DNA from: Isoetes taiwanensis | Taxonomy: Eukaryota; Streptophyta; Lycopodiopsida; Isoetales; Isoetaceae | Length of the DNA stretch: 64,000 nt | Reading direction: 5' to 3' | NCBI GenBank assembly: GCA_021234155.1 | Contig: JAJEKV010000020.1 | Location: 2,839,275-2,903,274, forward strand | Part shown: in pieces, positions 1 to 9,175 of the stretch | Position numbering within the stretch: position 1 is the first letter of the stretch | How the letters are laid out: every line of letters begins with the position of its first letter | Notes under the pieces: model-generated | What the model saw: only the letters and a program-made list of their open reading frames with translations | What the model was told of the DNA's origin: nothing | The model's database searches: none | Made by a program: the position numbers and the translations under genes

Positions 1-246
1 TGCAGAGATATTCTAACGGGATCGAAGAGCACAAAGCGACCTTATTACCATGTAAAACTCCAGGAGGACGTTCATGCCACGCATGCAGATCTGCGGCTCT
101 ATTCTAAAAAAGTTGCAGAAAGAGGGGAAATACCTGCTTCTAAGAAAGTTGCAGAAAGAGTAGAAAGCATTTGGGCGGCTTCTTGGCGATAGATTGAACG
201 CACAGATTCGGCAGGAGAAGCACAAGGTCTTCTGTGTTGGGTGAGA
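1..246. other. Unassigned left edge
   Basis: No gene is recognised. A 16-base string (AAAGTTGCAGAAAGAG) occurs twice, near 110 and 147. The stretch may be upstream sequence carried along with the CHMP1 remnant that follows. Confidence 0.4.
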
Positions 247-603
247 ATGGGAGGCCGCGATCAGCTCCTGAATCAGGTGTTCCAGCTGAAATACACGTCC
301 GAAAGCTTAGTGCGCCAAGCCAAGAAATGTGAGAAAGAGGAGAAAAATGAAAAGCTGAAAGTGAAGTAGGTGATTGAGAAGACAATAAGATGCAGAATAT
401 TAGCAAATCGATGCAGAATATTAGCAAATCAAAGGCCGGCATCGTAAAGGCTTAAGATGGAGCGCTTGCTGTTGGTAATATGCAAAAGATTTCGCAGACC
501 ATGGATCGGTTTGAGAAGACGTTTGTAAATATGGAAGTGCAGTCGGAATTTGTGGAAAGCCCCATGGCCGGCAGCACTTCTTTGTCTACTCCAGAAGGGC
601 AGT
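247..603 (+). pseudogene. ESCRT-III subunit CHMP1 (VPS46/DID2-like) pseudogene
   Basis: This is a dead copy of a CHMP1 gene, whose intact product (about 200 residues) polymerises on endosomes in multivesicular-body sorting. From the ATG at 247 one frame reads [20 protein letters not shown], then a [18 protein letters not shown] stretch, the typical CHMP1 N-terminal helix, and stops at 367. A second frame, from about 390, gives two tandem copies of MQNISKS, then GIVKA, a stop near 453, and then [27 protein letters not shown] and [13 protein letters not shown], which is the highly conserved CHMP1 core. About 70-75 codons between the two parts are missing, including the GARIYAENAIRK region. The C-terminal MIM segment is not recognisable after 603. 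Two stops, one frame change and one internal deletion make it non-functional. Identification rests on remembered family motifs and is secure at family level. Confidence 0.85.
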
Positions 604-944
604 TTTGGGCAGGGGAAGATCTGGCTATGGCAGACCTGCCGGAGCAGAGGTCAGTCATGTGACTAGAAGGCGGAATAAAAGCGAGAGGAAAAGGGAAGAG
701 TGAGGGGCGCCATAGCCAGATCCGTCGGTATGTGTTGTGCTCCTCTGTGGGATCTGATATGGAACAGCGACCACCACTGCCATCCATTGCCGCCTCCGCC
801 ACCGTATCTGCCTCCGCCGCCTCCATTTCCTCCTCCAAATCCCTCCAAATCCTTAGTGTGAAGATATGGCCCACTTTTTTTTGTCTTATGCCCTGACACT
901 GACACTGCAAAGCAATCATAAAAGAGAGGTGCAGTTAGGCTATC
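604..944. other. No gene; GCC-rich tract
   Basis: Nothing is recognised. A run of GCC/CCGCC triplets (about 775-845) produces a glycine-rich reading on the minus strand, which is best explained as low complexity. Confidence 0.4.
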
Positions 945-1185
945 TAGCTCAAGGGTATGGCGGCGGTAGCTTGGTCGCATTCCTTCAAGGTAAGCAAGCT
1001 TTTAAACTTCAATGCTCTGTTGTGTTGCAGGCTTGCGCTTTTATATTTTTGGATACTCTGCTTTGAAAATGTAGCGAGGGGACCGGAGACCCGTTGGGAT
1101 GGAAAACCAGGATGAGAATTGCTCCAGGTGCTGCTCGAGGCCTCCATTACTTGCACGAGCATGAGAAAATTCCTTCTCGACTAGT
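945..1185 (+). pseudogene. Receptor-like kinase domain fragment
   Basis: Two short pieces look like the middle of a plant receptor-like kinase. GYLAQGYGGGSLVAFLQG (about 945-990) resembles the hinge segment (NGSL..LLHG). GTGDPLGWKTRMRIAPGAAR followed by GLHYLHEHEKIP (about 1081-1172) resembles subdomain VIa (LDWxxRxxIAxGAARGLxYLHE). The intervening 90 bases start GTAAGC and contain TTGCAG, so they could be a decayed intron. The fragment ends before the HRD catalytic loop, so no active kinase can be encoded. The nearest remembered pattern is the LRR or PERK kinase type; the subfamily is not resolved. Confidence 0.5.
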
Positions 1186-1725
1186 GAGTCGAGAAGGTTG
1201 AGATTAGTAGTATTTAATTAGTAATAATTTTATTTTAATGTAATATTTAATTTTTATTTTAATATAAAATTTAATTTCTTTCATTAATTTATAATATTTA
1301 GTTTTTATTTATTTATTGAAGGGGAAATCCTCTCCCCCTCCAAAATCTCCTTGCCCCTGATCCTCTCCCCATCTTCTCCTTCCCTCCCTCTCTCCCTCCC
1401 TTCTTTTGCCCCTTTGCCCCTCTCCCTAAACTTTTGCCAGTGTGCCACTTTCCCCTCCCCTCCACTTTTGCCACTTTGCCCCTTTCCCTAAACCCCTCTC
1501 CTCTCTCTCGTGCTTCTCTCCCCTCCCTCCCCTCTCCCCCCTCTCTCCCTCCCCCTGCCCCCCCTCCTTCTCCCCCTGCTCCCTCCCTCCCTTCCACCTC
1601 CCCTTCCTTCCTACCATTTTTTCTCCACCATCTCCCCTTCTTTTCTCGAATTGTTCTTTGTAAATGTTATTGTTGTCTTATTAAGAAAAAATTCTATTCA
1701 AGCATTCAATTCAAAAAAAAAAAAT
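1186..1725. repeat. AT-rich stretch, then polypyrimidine tract and oligo-A
   Basis: 1190-1320 is almost pure A/T. 1321-1654 is an unusually long C/T-rich strand (CCCTCC, CTCTCC and TTCCC motifs) with very few purines; it creates spurious Pro/Ser/Leu and Gly/Arg reading frames on the two strands. It ends in an oligo-A run near 1712-1724. The oligo-A could be the 3' tail of a retroposed sequence, but no body is recognised. Confidence 0.7.
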
Positions 1726-2226
1726 AGTATGAGTCCCATTTTCAGTCCGAGTCCCAAACTTTGAGATTTGACCCACTTTAATTAAATGCGACTTAATTGT
1801 TTTTTCCTCCCAAGTAGTAGGGTCATAGAGCTAGGCTAAATTAGGGATTCATGGAAAAAGCATGAGTCAAACGAATATTTTAGTAAAATTTGAGTGAAAA
1901 TTATGCATGATCATCAAATTTCACCCAAAATGGGTCGAAGAATCATTTCAATCCTAGATCTAGGTGAAAAATGGCGCGAATTCATAATTAACACACCAAC
2001 ATTAGGAAAAAAAATTCGAAATTGAAAAATGATATTAAAATAAAAAGGACGAACCATTAATAGAGATGGCTAATTAATAGGTATATTAATGATAACGGAA
2101 TATTCCCTAGCCTAGAGAGTATATTTTTAGTACAATGTTAGGGTCCCACTCTCCCTAATTCACCCTAAATCTCTCTCTCTCTCTCGATCTCCAGCTTAAG
2201 CTAATCCATTTCTTTGATTACAAGAC
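1726..2226. other. No gene; AT-rich with a CT microsatellite
   Basis: No coding signal is seen. A (CT)n microsatellite lies at about 2170-2186, directly upstream of the first gag-like reading of the fossil element at 2227, where a leader would be expected. Confidence 0.4.
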
Positions 2227-4440
2227 ATGGCTCGCATCAAATCCACAGCTAGAAAGTTTAGAAGCCCCAGACAAGGCCCAACATGGCAGGGATAGTGGCG
2301 AGAAGCGGCAAGAAGATCCTGGAGCACTTGAGGCCCTGGCGGGAGGATGAGGAGGAGCCCAACACATCAAGATCCACCAATGAGACTTTCCACACCTTCC
2401 ATGAGCAGGCTTCCAGTAGCTCGATTGAGAGCACTCAGCGGATTGGCGAGTCCATCGACCATGGCACGCTCTCAGGGAGCCACCAGCAGAAACATCAGCA
2501 AGAGCAGGTGGGCCCCAATAAGAAAAGGGGGAAGGAGAAGGTGAAAGAGTGGCCAAAAGAGAGAGCGGCCAAGAAGAATAGGGAGAGAGAATAGGAGGCA
2601 AGGCGGCGGGAGAAAAGGTCCAAGAGGGACCAGGACCGACCAAGGGGCACGGTTCACATCGAAGAACCTCGTTGGGAGGCGATTCATGAGGAGCAAAAAG
2701 ATGATGGATGGATTTCCTTGAAGAGTATGACTTCGAGATAGTCTATAAGCCAGACAAATTAAATGTGGTTGCCGACGCTCTCTCTCGTCGACCATTGGAG
2801 CCTCGTGTGCATTCCAATGCTATATTCACTTTGTACAGTGAATTCGGCAAAAAGATCAAAGAGATCTTGCCTTCAAGCAAAGAATTCAAGGAATATGGGC
2901 TAGCCTTTGCAAAGAAGCAAGGATAGATAAAGAAAGAGAAACTTATAAAAGATATAAGAGAGAAGGCAATCTTCTCTACCACAAGGACAAACTTTGCGTC
3001 CCTGAGGCATTAGGAATAAGGAAGTTAATTCTTCATGATACTCACGATAGCCCAATAGCCGGCCATGCAAGGTTCATGAAAACTTATATTCAAGATAAGA
3101 AGCAGTTACTATTGGCCTGGCATGAAAAAGGACATAGCGAAGTACATTCAGCAGTGTAAATTATGTCAACAAACGAAAGCGAAGCAACTCCGAATTTTGG
3201 GGACTTTGGAATCCTTGGCAGTACCAAATGCAAAATGGGAGGTTGTGAGCATGGATTTTATAACTGGACTCCCAAGAACAGCAAGAGGCCATGATGCCTT
3301 AATGGTTGTGGTTGACAAGCTATGAAAGATGGCTCATTTTTTGCCATGTCGAACCACGGATACAGCCTTGGATACCGCCTTGCTTTTTGCAAAAGATATA
3401 TCTAAATTGCATGGGATGCTAAGGGAAATCATCTCTGGTAGAGATCCCCAAGTTCATAAGTGACTTTTGGAAGGACTTCTTCAATACGATCCAAACAAAG
3501 TTGCCCATGAGTATAGCATATCATCCCCAAACCGATGGACAAACGGAGCGCACCAATCGAATTCTAGAAGATATGTTGAGAAACTATGTGTGGAATAAGC
3601 ACAAAATGGGGTGACTATATTTACTTGGTAGACTTTGCATACAATAGTACCAAACAAGAATGATCACAAATGTCCCCCTTGATGGTTATCAATGCTTAAC
3701 ACCAGACGCTTGGCATAATGCAGTGTCCAAGGTTGACGTTTCTCAACAAATGTTGTCTGATATCCATCAGTTGGTCGAAGAAGTTCGAGGCTATCTATTG
3801 ACAACAAGAAGTTGGAAAAAGAGCATAGCCGGTAAGCATAGAATCGAAAGATAATTCCAAGTAGGGGATAATGTTTGGCTTAAGATTAAGGTCAAGTAAG
3901 CAAAGCTTCAAATCAGAATTTGTAAAAATCTTGCTCCAAGGTGGACGAGACCTTTCAAGATTTTAGAGCGAGTAGGGAATCAAGCCTACAAGCTCGAATA
4001 CTGGACCATCTCAAAGTCTACGAAGTCTTCCATGTAAGCCTATTAAAGAGGCACACTCCAAACCCGGAAGAGATTTTAGAGACTTCAACCTTATTGGAGA
4101 TGACTGAGGAACAAATCGAGATAGTCCCTGAGCTAATTCTCGACAAAGCATTTAAGAAGACAAGAAGGTCACAGTTCCTCTAATACTTGGTCAAGTGGAA
4201 GCATTTGTCCATGGAAGATGCAACATGGGTATTGAAGCAAGATCTAGAGAAGCAATACCTGGAAATCGAGATAGTCCCTGAGCTAATTCTCGACAAAGCA
4301 TTTAAGAAGACAAGAAGGTCATTGTTCCTCCAATATTTGCTCAAGTGGAAGCACTTGTCCATGGAAGACGCAACATGGATATTGAGGCAAGATCTAGAGA
4401 AGCAATACCTAGAATGCTTAGTGTAAATGCAGGAAAGCAT
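2227..4440 (+). mobile_element. Ty3/gypsy chromovirus fossil (internal region)
   Basis: This is an internally deleted, broken chromovirus of the plant Ty3/gypsy class. Its parts run in the expected order: a charged gag-like start (2227-2690); then, after a large missing section, the end of RNase H (YKPDKLNVVADALSRRP, about 2708-2800); the integrase zinc-binding region (HARFMKTY and CKLCQQTKAK, about 3020-3190); the integrase core (WEVVSMDFITGLP, about 3238 onward, to the [20 protein letters not shown] region near 3590); a GPF/H-like segment ending in VFHVSLLKRHTPNP (about 4030-4065); and a C-terminal chromodomain present twice. Protease and most of RT and RNase H are absent. I judge it old, with of the order of ten interruptions. 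Confidence 0.85.
4115..4414 (+). repeat. Tandem in-frame duplication of the chromodomain
   Basis: Two adjoining units of exactly 150 bp (4115-4264 and 4265-4414) each encode the sequence from EIVPELILDKAFKKTRR through KWKHLSMEDATW to QDLEKQYLE, the chromodomain that chromoviruses use to bind modified histone tails. The units differ at only a limited number of positions, far fewer than expected for separate ancient domains, so the duplication is recent relative to the family. The unit length is a multiple of three, which keeps the reading frame. Confidence 0.85.
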
Positions 4441-5313
4441 ATGCATTCTAGGGTAGTTGGGATGCATATGCGAAAGGTCTTGGAGTGTAGGCGATGATGA
4501 GATCCCCTTCAAGGGCTTTCTCTAGGCCAGTACGCACCAAGAGTGCGCATGACCGGGAAGGTCATGTGAGAAGAGCAAAGCATTGTGAGCGATGATGGGA
4601 TTAGTAGAGGGTTTCCTAGCTTAAAGCCTTGGGAAAAATGATGCATGTCATATGCACATGACCATTGGGGGGTCATGATGATGTAAGCGTGATCATGCGC
4701 GATGATGGGATTGTTGGAATGTTCCCTAGCTTAAACCCCCAGGGGCAATAGGCACTGTGGGTGTATACGATCAAGGGGATCTTGTACAAGGTAGCACCCC
4801 AGGTAGCACCCAATCATGGGCGATGATAGGATCGTCTTAAATAGTCCTTAAGCTCAAATCCTATGGGCCATGATCGAGTGCAAGATAATAGAGGTGACCT
4901 TGAGCTAGTAGTTCGGCTCAAGGAGGTAATTAGGGGGGTGGTCCCCTAAAACCACAAACTTATTAAATAAACTAACGTAATGTGCTACTTGTGCAGGCCA
5001 GTGAAGGGGAGCATGGAGGAGCAAGCACGTTACGAGAAGATAGGAATTGTAGATTTTAGACTTAGCTATGAACCCCTAAACTTGTTGTGATAATGTTATG
5101 TGTATATTTTTTATAGTAATATTTGCGACATCTATATAATTTTGTATAAGTATAAATATAGCCTTACAACTATATAATAAGAAATTAATGGGAAGTTGAT
5201 CGTTACAATAAAGTTAAGTCTTTATACATTCATGTTATGAGTTTTGCAGGGTTATTGCAGGTTCATCACCTCAGCATAATGCTGAGGACAACATTATCCT
5301 AATGGGGAGAGAA
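4441..5313 (+). other. Noncoding 3' region of the chromovirus with degenerate repeats
   Basis: There is no coding sequence between the chromodomain and the LTR. A motif GCGATGATGGGAT recurs at about 4491, 4589, 4699 and 4820, each followed after 20-30 bases by a CCTAGCTTAAA-like string, giving a degenerate repeat of about 100-120 bases. A purine-rich stretch AATGGGGAGAGAA ends at 5313, as expected of a polypurine tract next to a 3' LTR. Confidence 0.6.
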
Positions 5314-5913
5314 TGTGACGTTCCCCAAAAATATATGCCATAAATACGTATATTTCTAGGCCATGTCATCGTATAAGTCTACCATTTATAGTCTTGTACA
5401 CCATAGAAAGTGAAAAAGGGAGCATGGCTAAGTTGGTTACATAACTTAGCCAGTCTTAGGCTTAAGGTCATTTCCACATGGAAGCACCAACTGTGACGAC
5501 CATACGGATATTCGTATCATACGAACATTATACTCGTATGTACAAAAGATGGTCGTCACACGGATGCAAAAAATAATTGCACAAGACAAAGTTTGAACTC
5601 ACAACCTTCTAATTGAGAGTCACACACCTTTGCCAAGTGCGCTACCAATATTTGTTAAAGACATTTCTTTTTCATGTCTTTCTCATATGCGGGGTTGTTT
5701 CCAAAAGGTTCTAGAATATTCTAGAACCTACATGTTGGCATAACGCCAATCTTGAACCTTCTAGGCACCAGTCTCGTGTTCTTGCTTGCCTTCGGGCCAT
5801 TGTAGTCTTTATTCCTATTCATATATCAGATTCTTTGCAAACCTTGGCATACTTCTTCCATATTTCTTGCATATTTTCCATGTATTTTCCTTGTTTTTGC
5901 ATAGGTTCATGAC
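5314..5913 (+). mobile_element. Probable LTR of a Ty3/gypsy element (about 600 bp)
   Basis: The start is well supported: a polypurine tract is followed immediately by TGTGACGTTCCCC, and gypsy LTRs commonly open with TGTGACG. The end is placed at CATGACA near 5913 from the TG...CA rule and expected length, and is only inferred. Within it, 12-base perfect inverted repeats (TGTGACGACCAT at 5492 and its complement at 5549-5560) enclose an ACG-rich spacer. A gag region on the same strand starts soon after, so this LTR may have served the element on either side. Confidence 0.6.
5585..5650 (-). repeat. tRNA-like sequence inside the LTR, antisense
   Basis: Read on the minus strand, TTGGTAGCGCACTTGGC matches a tRNA D-arm/A-box region and, about 30 bases on, GGTTGTGAGTTCAAACT matches a T-arm/B-box. 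Spacing is close to that of a real tRNA. No acceptor stem or clean anticodon arm can be drawn, so this is a tRNA-derived remnant (SINE head or LTR-resident), not a tRNA gene. Confidence 0.5.
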
Positions 5914-6049
5914 AGTTTGAACTGGAATCCCGTATCGGTTCTTGCCTGCTCTGACCCTAAGCATTTTTTTGCTCGCATTTGGTGATTTTATATCTACGGA
6001 GGAGCTTTTGACTTTATTATAGCAGGTTCAACAGCTTGTTCAAGTATAC
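5914..6049. other. Leader-like stretch between LTR and gag
   Basis: Short noncoding interval. No standard initiator-Met tRNA primer-binding site (TGGTATCAGAGC) is visible after the inferred LTR end. Confidence 0.3.
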
Positions 6050-6905
6050 CAGCAGTTGCAGTTAGACAATAAAGAGCTTAAGGAACGTGTTGCTTCACAT
6101 GAATCTGCTTCTAGCTCTGAATTGAGGCTATCAAAGTCTAAGATCAGCCTGCCAGAGAAGTTTGACGGCACTCGGTCCAAGCTCCATGGTCTTTTTGAAT
6201 CGGATCAGGCTTGTGATCCAGCTCCACCCTCATAGATATCCCATGACCCAGGAACAAGTTGGGCTGATTGGTTCTCTCCTCACAGGGCCAGCTCTAAGTT
6301 GGCTCCTTTATTGGAGAAAGGAGCTCCAAAGTTGCAAGATTTTGCTGCTTTCACTGCAGAGCTCGAGGCATGCTTTGGAGATACTGATCGTCAGTGCACA
6401 GTAGTCACAAAACTTTGCAATCTAAGGCAAGACTCTCGTCCAGCTTCAGTATACGCATCAGAGTTTTGTCAAATTGCATAGATACTGTCTGGGATGATGT
6501 TGCACTTCGAGATTGTTTTTGAATAGGGTTACGTTAGGATGTCAAAGGTATTTGTTGTTTATAGAGGACCCTTAGACTTTGGAAGAAGCCATCAGATTTG
6601 CAGTTCTATGTGATAATCGACTCTTCGAACGTAGGCAAGAGAGACGTATTCAGGTTTGCCCAATCACACAAGCACCTGTAGCTACGCCTGCCCCGGTCTC
6701 ATCTGTAGAATCCAGCAGGTACGGACTTGAGTCTATGCAGATTGATCGGGCAGTTCGAGGATCTTTATCTACCACCGAGAAGCAGCATCAGAGAGAGGCT
6801 AATTTTTATCTCTACTGTGGAGGAGCTGGTCATATTGCTCGTAGATGCACTATGAAGCGCCCAAATCAGTCGAAAAACTTTAGGGGCTGGTTCAAGTAGC
6901 AGGAG
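6050..6905 (+). mobile_element. Ty3/gypsy gag fossil
   Basis: A gag region of a Ty3/gypsy element. LPEKFDGTRSK begins the capsid-like part (about 6150), followed by PMTQEQVGLIGSLLTGPALSW, a pattern of the plant retrotransposon gag family, and a CCHC zinc knuckle (YCGGAGHIARRC, about 6813-6850). No protease or pol follows; the sequence meets a minus-strand element at about 6905. It is broken, with several interruptions. Its position just after an LTR on the same strand suggests it belongs to an element whose 5' LTR is the one at 5314. Confidence 0.75.
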
Positions 6906-9175
6906 TCTCTCGTTGGCTGGCCATCTTTTCTCAGACTCCTTCCACACTTCTTGACATGTTTATTCCATTGGATAAGGTTCCAAGGCATCTTCCTCATAGT
7001 CAATGCACATCCTCAAGCTTCCATCTTTCTTCTTATTGAATAAGATGGGTATCCCGAATGGGGAGACCCTAGGTCTAATAGCTCTTGCAACTGCTTCTTC
7101 AATTCTTTCAGCTCTTGAGCTGTCATTCTGTAGGGCACCTTACTTATGGATTTTGTGTTTGGTTCAAGTGCTATTTCACACTCGATTCCTCTGTAAGGAG
7201 GGAGTTCCTTGATCTCATAAGGGAAAAGATCGTGGAATTCCTTCACTAGCTTGGCCATTTGCTTGGGTAGCTTGCTCAATATTTTGTGGTCCTTTTCCTC
7301 CTCTATGTCTGGTTCTTTAACTTCTAGCTGGAAGATGTAGGCCACTTGCTCAATCTTTGTGCTCTTAAGTAATTTCTTACTGAACATACATCGCATGAGT
7401 TGACCTTGTTACATGTTATTTCTATTGTCTTGCCATTGGGTGTTGTTAGTGTCACCTTCTGCTTCCCGCAATCAATTATGGCGCTAGTTGGGCAAGATAT
7501 TCCATGCCGATGATTAGGTCATACTTCCCAATGTTCATGACCTCTGCTCCCATTTCGATATTGATACCTGGCAAATTTATGTTCAAATTGATCTTTTACC
7601 TGATGCGTATCAGATTGTCTGCTTGCCAATATTACTGGCCTAGGATTAGGCTTTAGGGCTTTCAACTTCAGCATTTCTACTATTTAGGGGAGGCAAAATT
7701 GTGAGTGGTCTGTGTATCTATAAGCGCTATGAAAGATTTTGCTTTTACTTTCCATATTGTAGAGATTTACTTGGTACTGACTCTCAACATTCTCTGTGTC
7801 AATGGCAACATGGATATGACACTCACCTCGGATGTAGTCGCGAGCTTCTTCGTCGTCATCTTCCGGTGGTGTCTCCCATCCTCCAAGATCTGCTAGTGCA
7901 GCGTTCATCACATATGGACAGTGTGTGTTCGATGCCCCAGTTGGAAGCATCTAAAACACAACTGTTTTTCTATACATTCCCGCCGTTTCTCCTTTGCTAT
8001 GGACTGTAGGAATTGTTTCACTGCTTTAAAGTAGTTAGACCCTCCTGGTTGGGTTTTGTCCTTGAAGCTGACCTATTTTTTCTCTTGTTTGCCACTGTTC
8101 GCATTGTATAGTGGTCTAGCAGGTGCCGAGCTTATTGCTCTGGGGCTATAGGCTCCTGAATTCTTGCCGGTATCATATGCATATTGCTCTGTCCACTATC
8201 TTGGGAACCCGTCCCTTGCAAGCTTACTGCTTTGGACTCTGCTTCTGCTACTATCCTTGGGTTAAGTGCTCGGACAATTCTTTTGATTCCATCGTGGAGT
8301 CTTTTGATATAGCCTTCCACGACATGTCATTCACTTAGCTTCAGCACGTAGAATCTTACCCTCGTGAACTCTTCGGTGTATTTTTGCACCGACTTATTGC
8401 CTTGTTCCAACCTATAAAACTGCTGCATCATGTGACATTTATGTTCCCTGGGCACATAATGATGTTTGAATGCCTTGGCAAACTTTTTGAATCTGCATCT
8501 GCCCTGCTTAACCCGTGTGCTTTGACATATCCTTTCCACGATATTCTGGCAGCTCTTGAGAGGTTTGCAGTAGCTACTCTGCCTTTGTTCTTGTCCCTCA
8601 TTCCGTTGGCATTGATGTACTCTCTCATTTCATCGAGACATGCCTTGGCTTCCATCCCTGATCTATTGTTGCCCGAAAATTGGTTAAGATTTCGAGCTTT
8701 CCACACATTACTTAGGACTGAATCTACCTTCTTTTGGTAGTTGGTCCCTCTTCATGGTCTGTCCCCGCTATAACCTCCTTGGCAGTCGTGCTGAACTTCC
8801 ACTTCCTCTTCTGATTCCGAATCAGAGCCAGAGCTACTACCCATGAGTCTGTACTGGGGGATCTCCTTCTCCGACTCCTCTTCTTTCTCTTGTCCTTGGT
8901 CTGAGGTGGCGTTTGAGGCAATCGGATGTTCTGGTCCGGTGTATCTGATGCTCACTCTACTAACAACGCTCTTATTTCCTACATGTTCGACTTAAACTGA
9001 GATAATTCCTCTTCCAGGATTGGCATCTCATATTCCTTAAAAAGGTTGCGAGGTTGAAATTGTCGAGCAGGTGTTTCTTCCTCCATGCATTGATGGTATT
9101 GTTCAACGGTCCTGGCTGTTCTAGCTGCTTACAATGAATTATAACTCTTACTATGAGAGTCTTTTGTGTTTGCAT
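6906..9175 (-). mobile_element. Second Ty3/gypsy fossil, opposite strand, truncated in RT
   Basis: Read on the minus strand the order is gag (about 8940-8330: FSGNNRSGMEAKACLDEMRE, then a capsid-like segment with HHYVPREHKCHMMQQFYRLEQ), a region with gag-protease character (about 7950-7480), and the start of reverse transcriptase (about 7396-6960: LPPYRGIECEIALEPNTK, then a [19 protein letters not shown] stretch and [15 protein letters not shown]). The element stops early in RT where it abuts the plus-strand gag. No LTR was recognised beyond 9175. It is broken in many places and looks old. Confidence 0.75.

Noticed and set aside
663-980. Glycine-rich protein on the minus strand
   Set aside because: Explained by GCC-triplet low complexity; no start context or homologous flanks.
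1313-1764. Overlapping Gly/Arg-rich and Pro/Ser-rich frames
   Set aside because: All are translations of the polypyrimidine tract in different frames; no gene.
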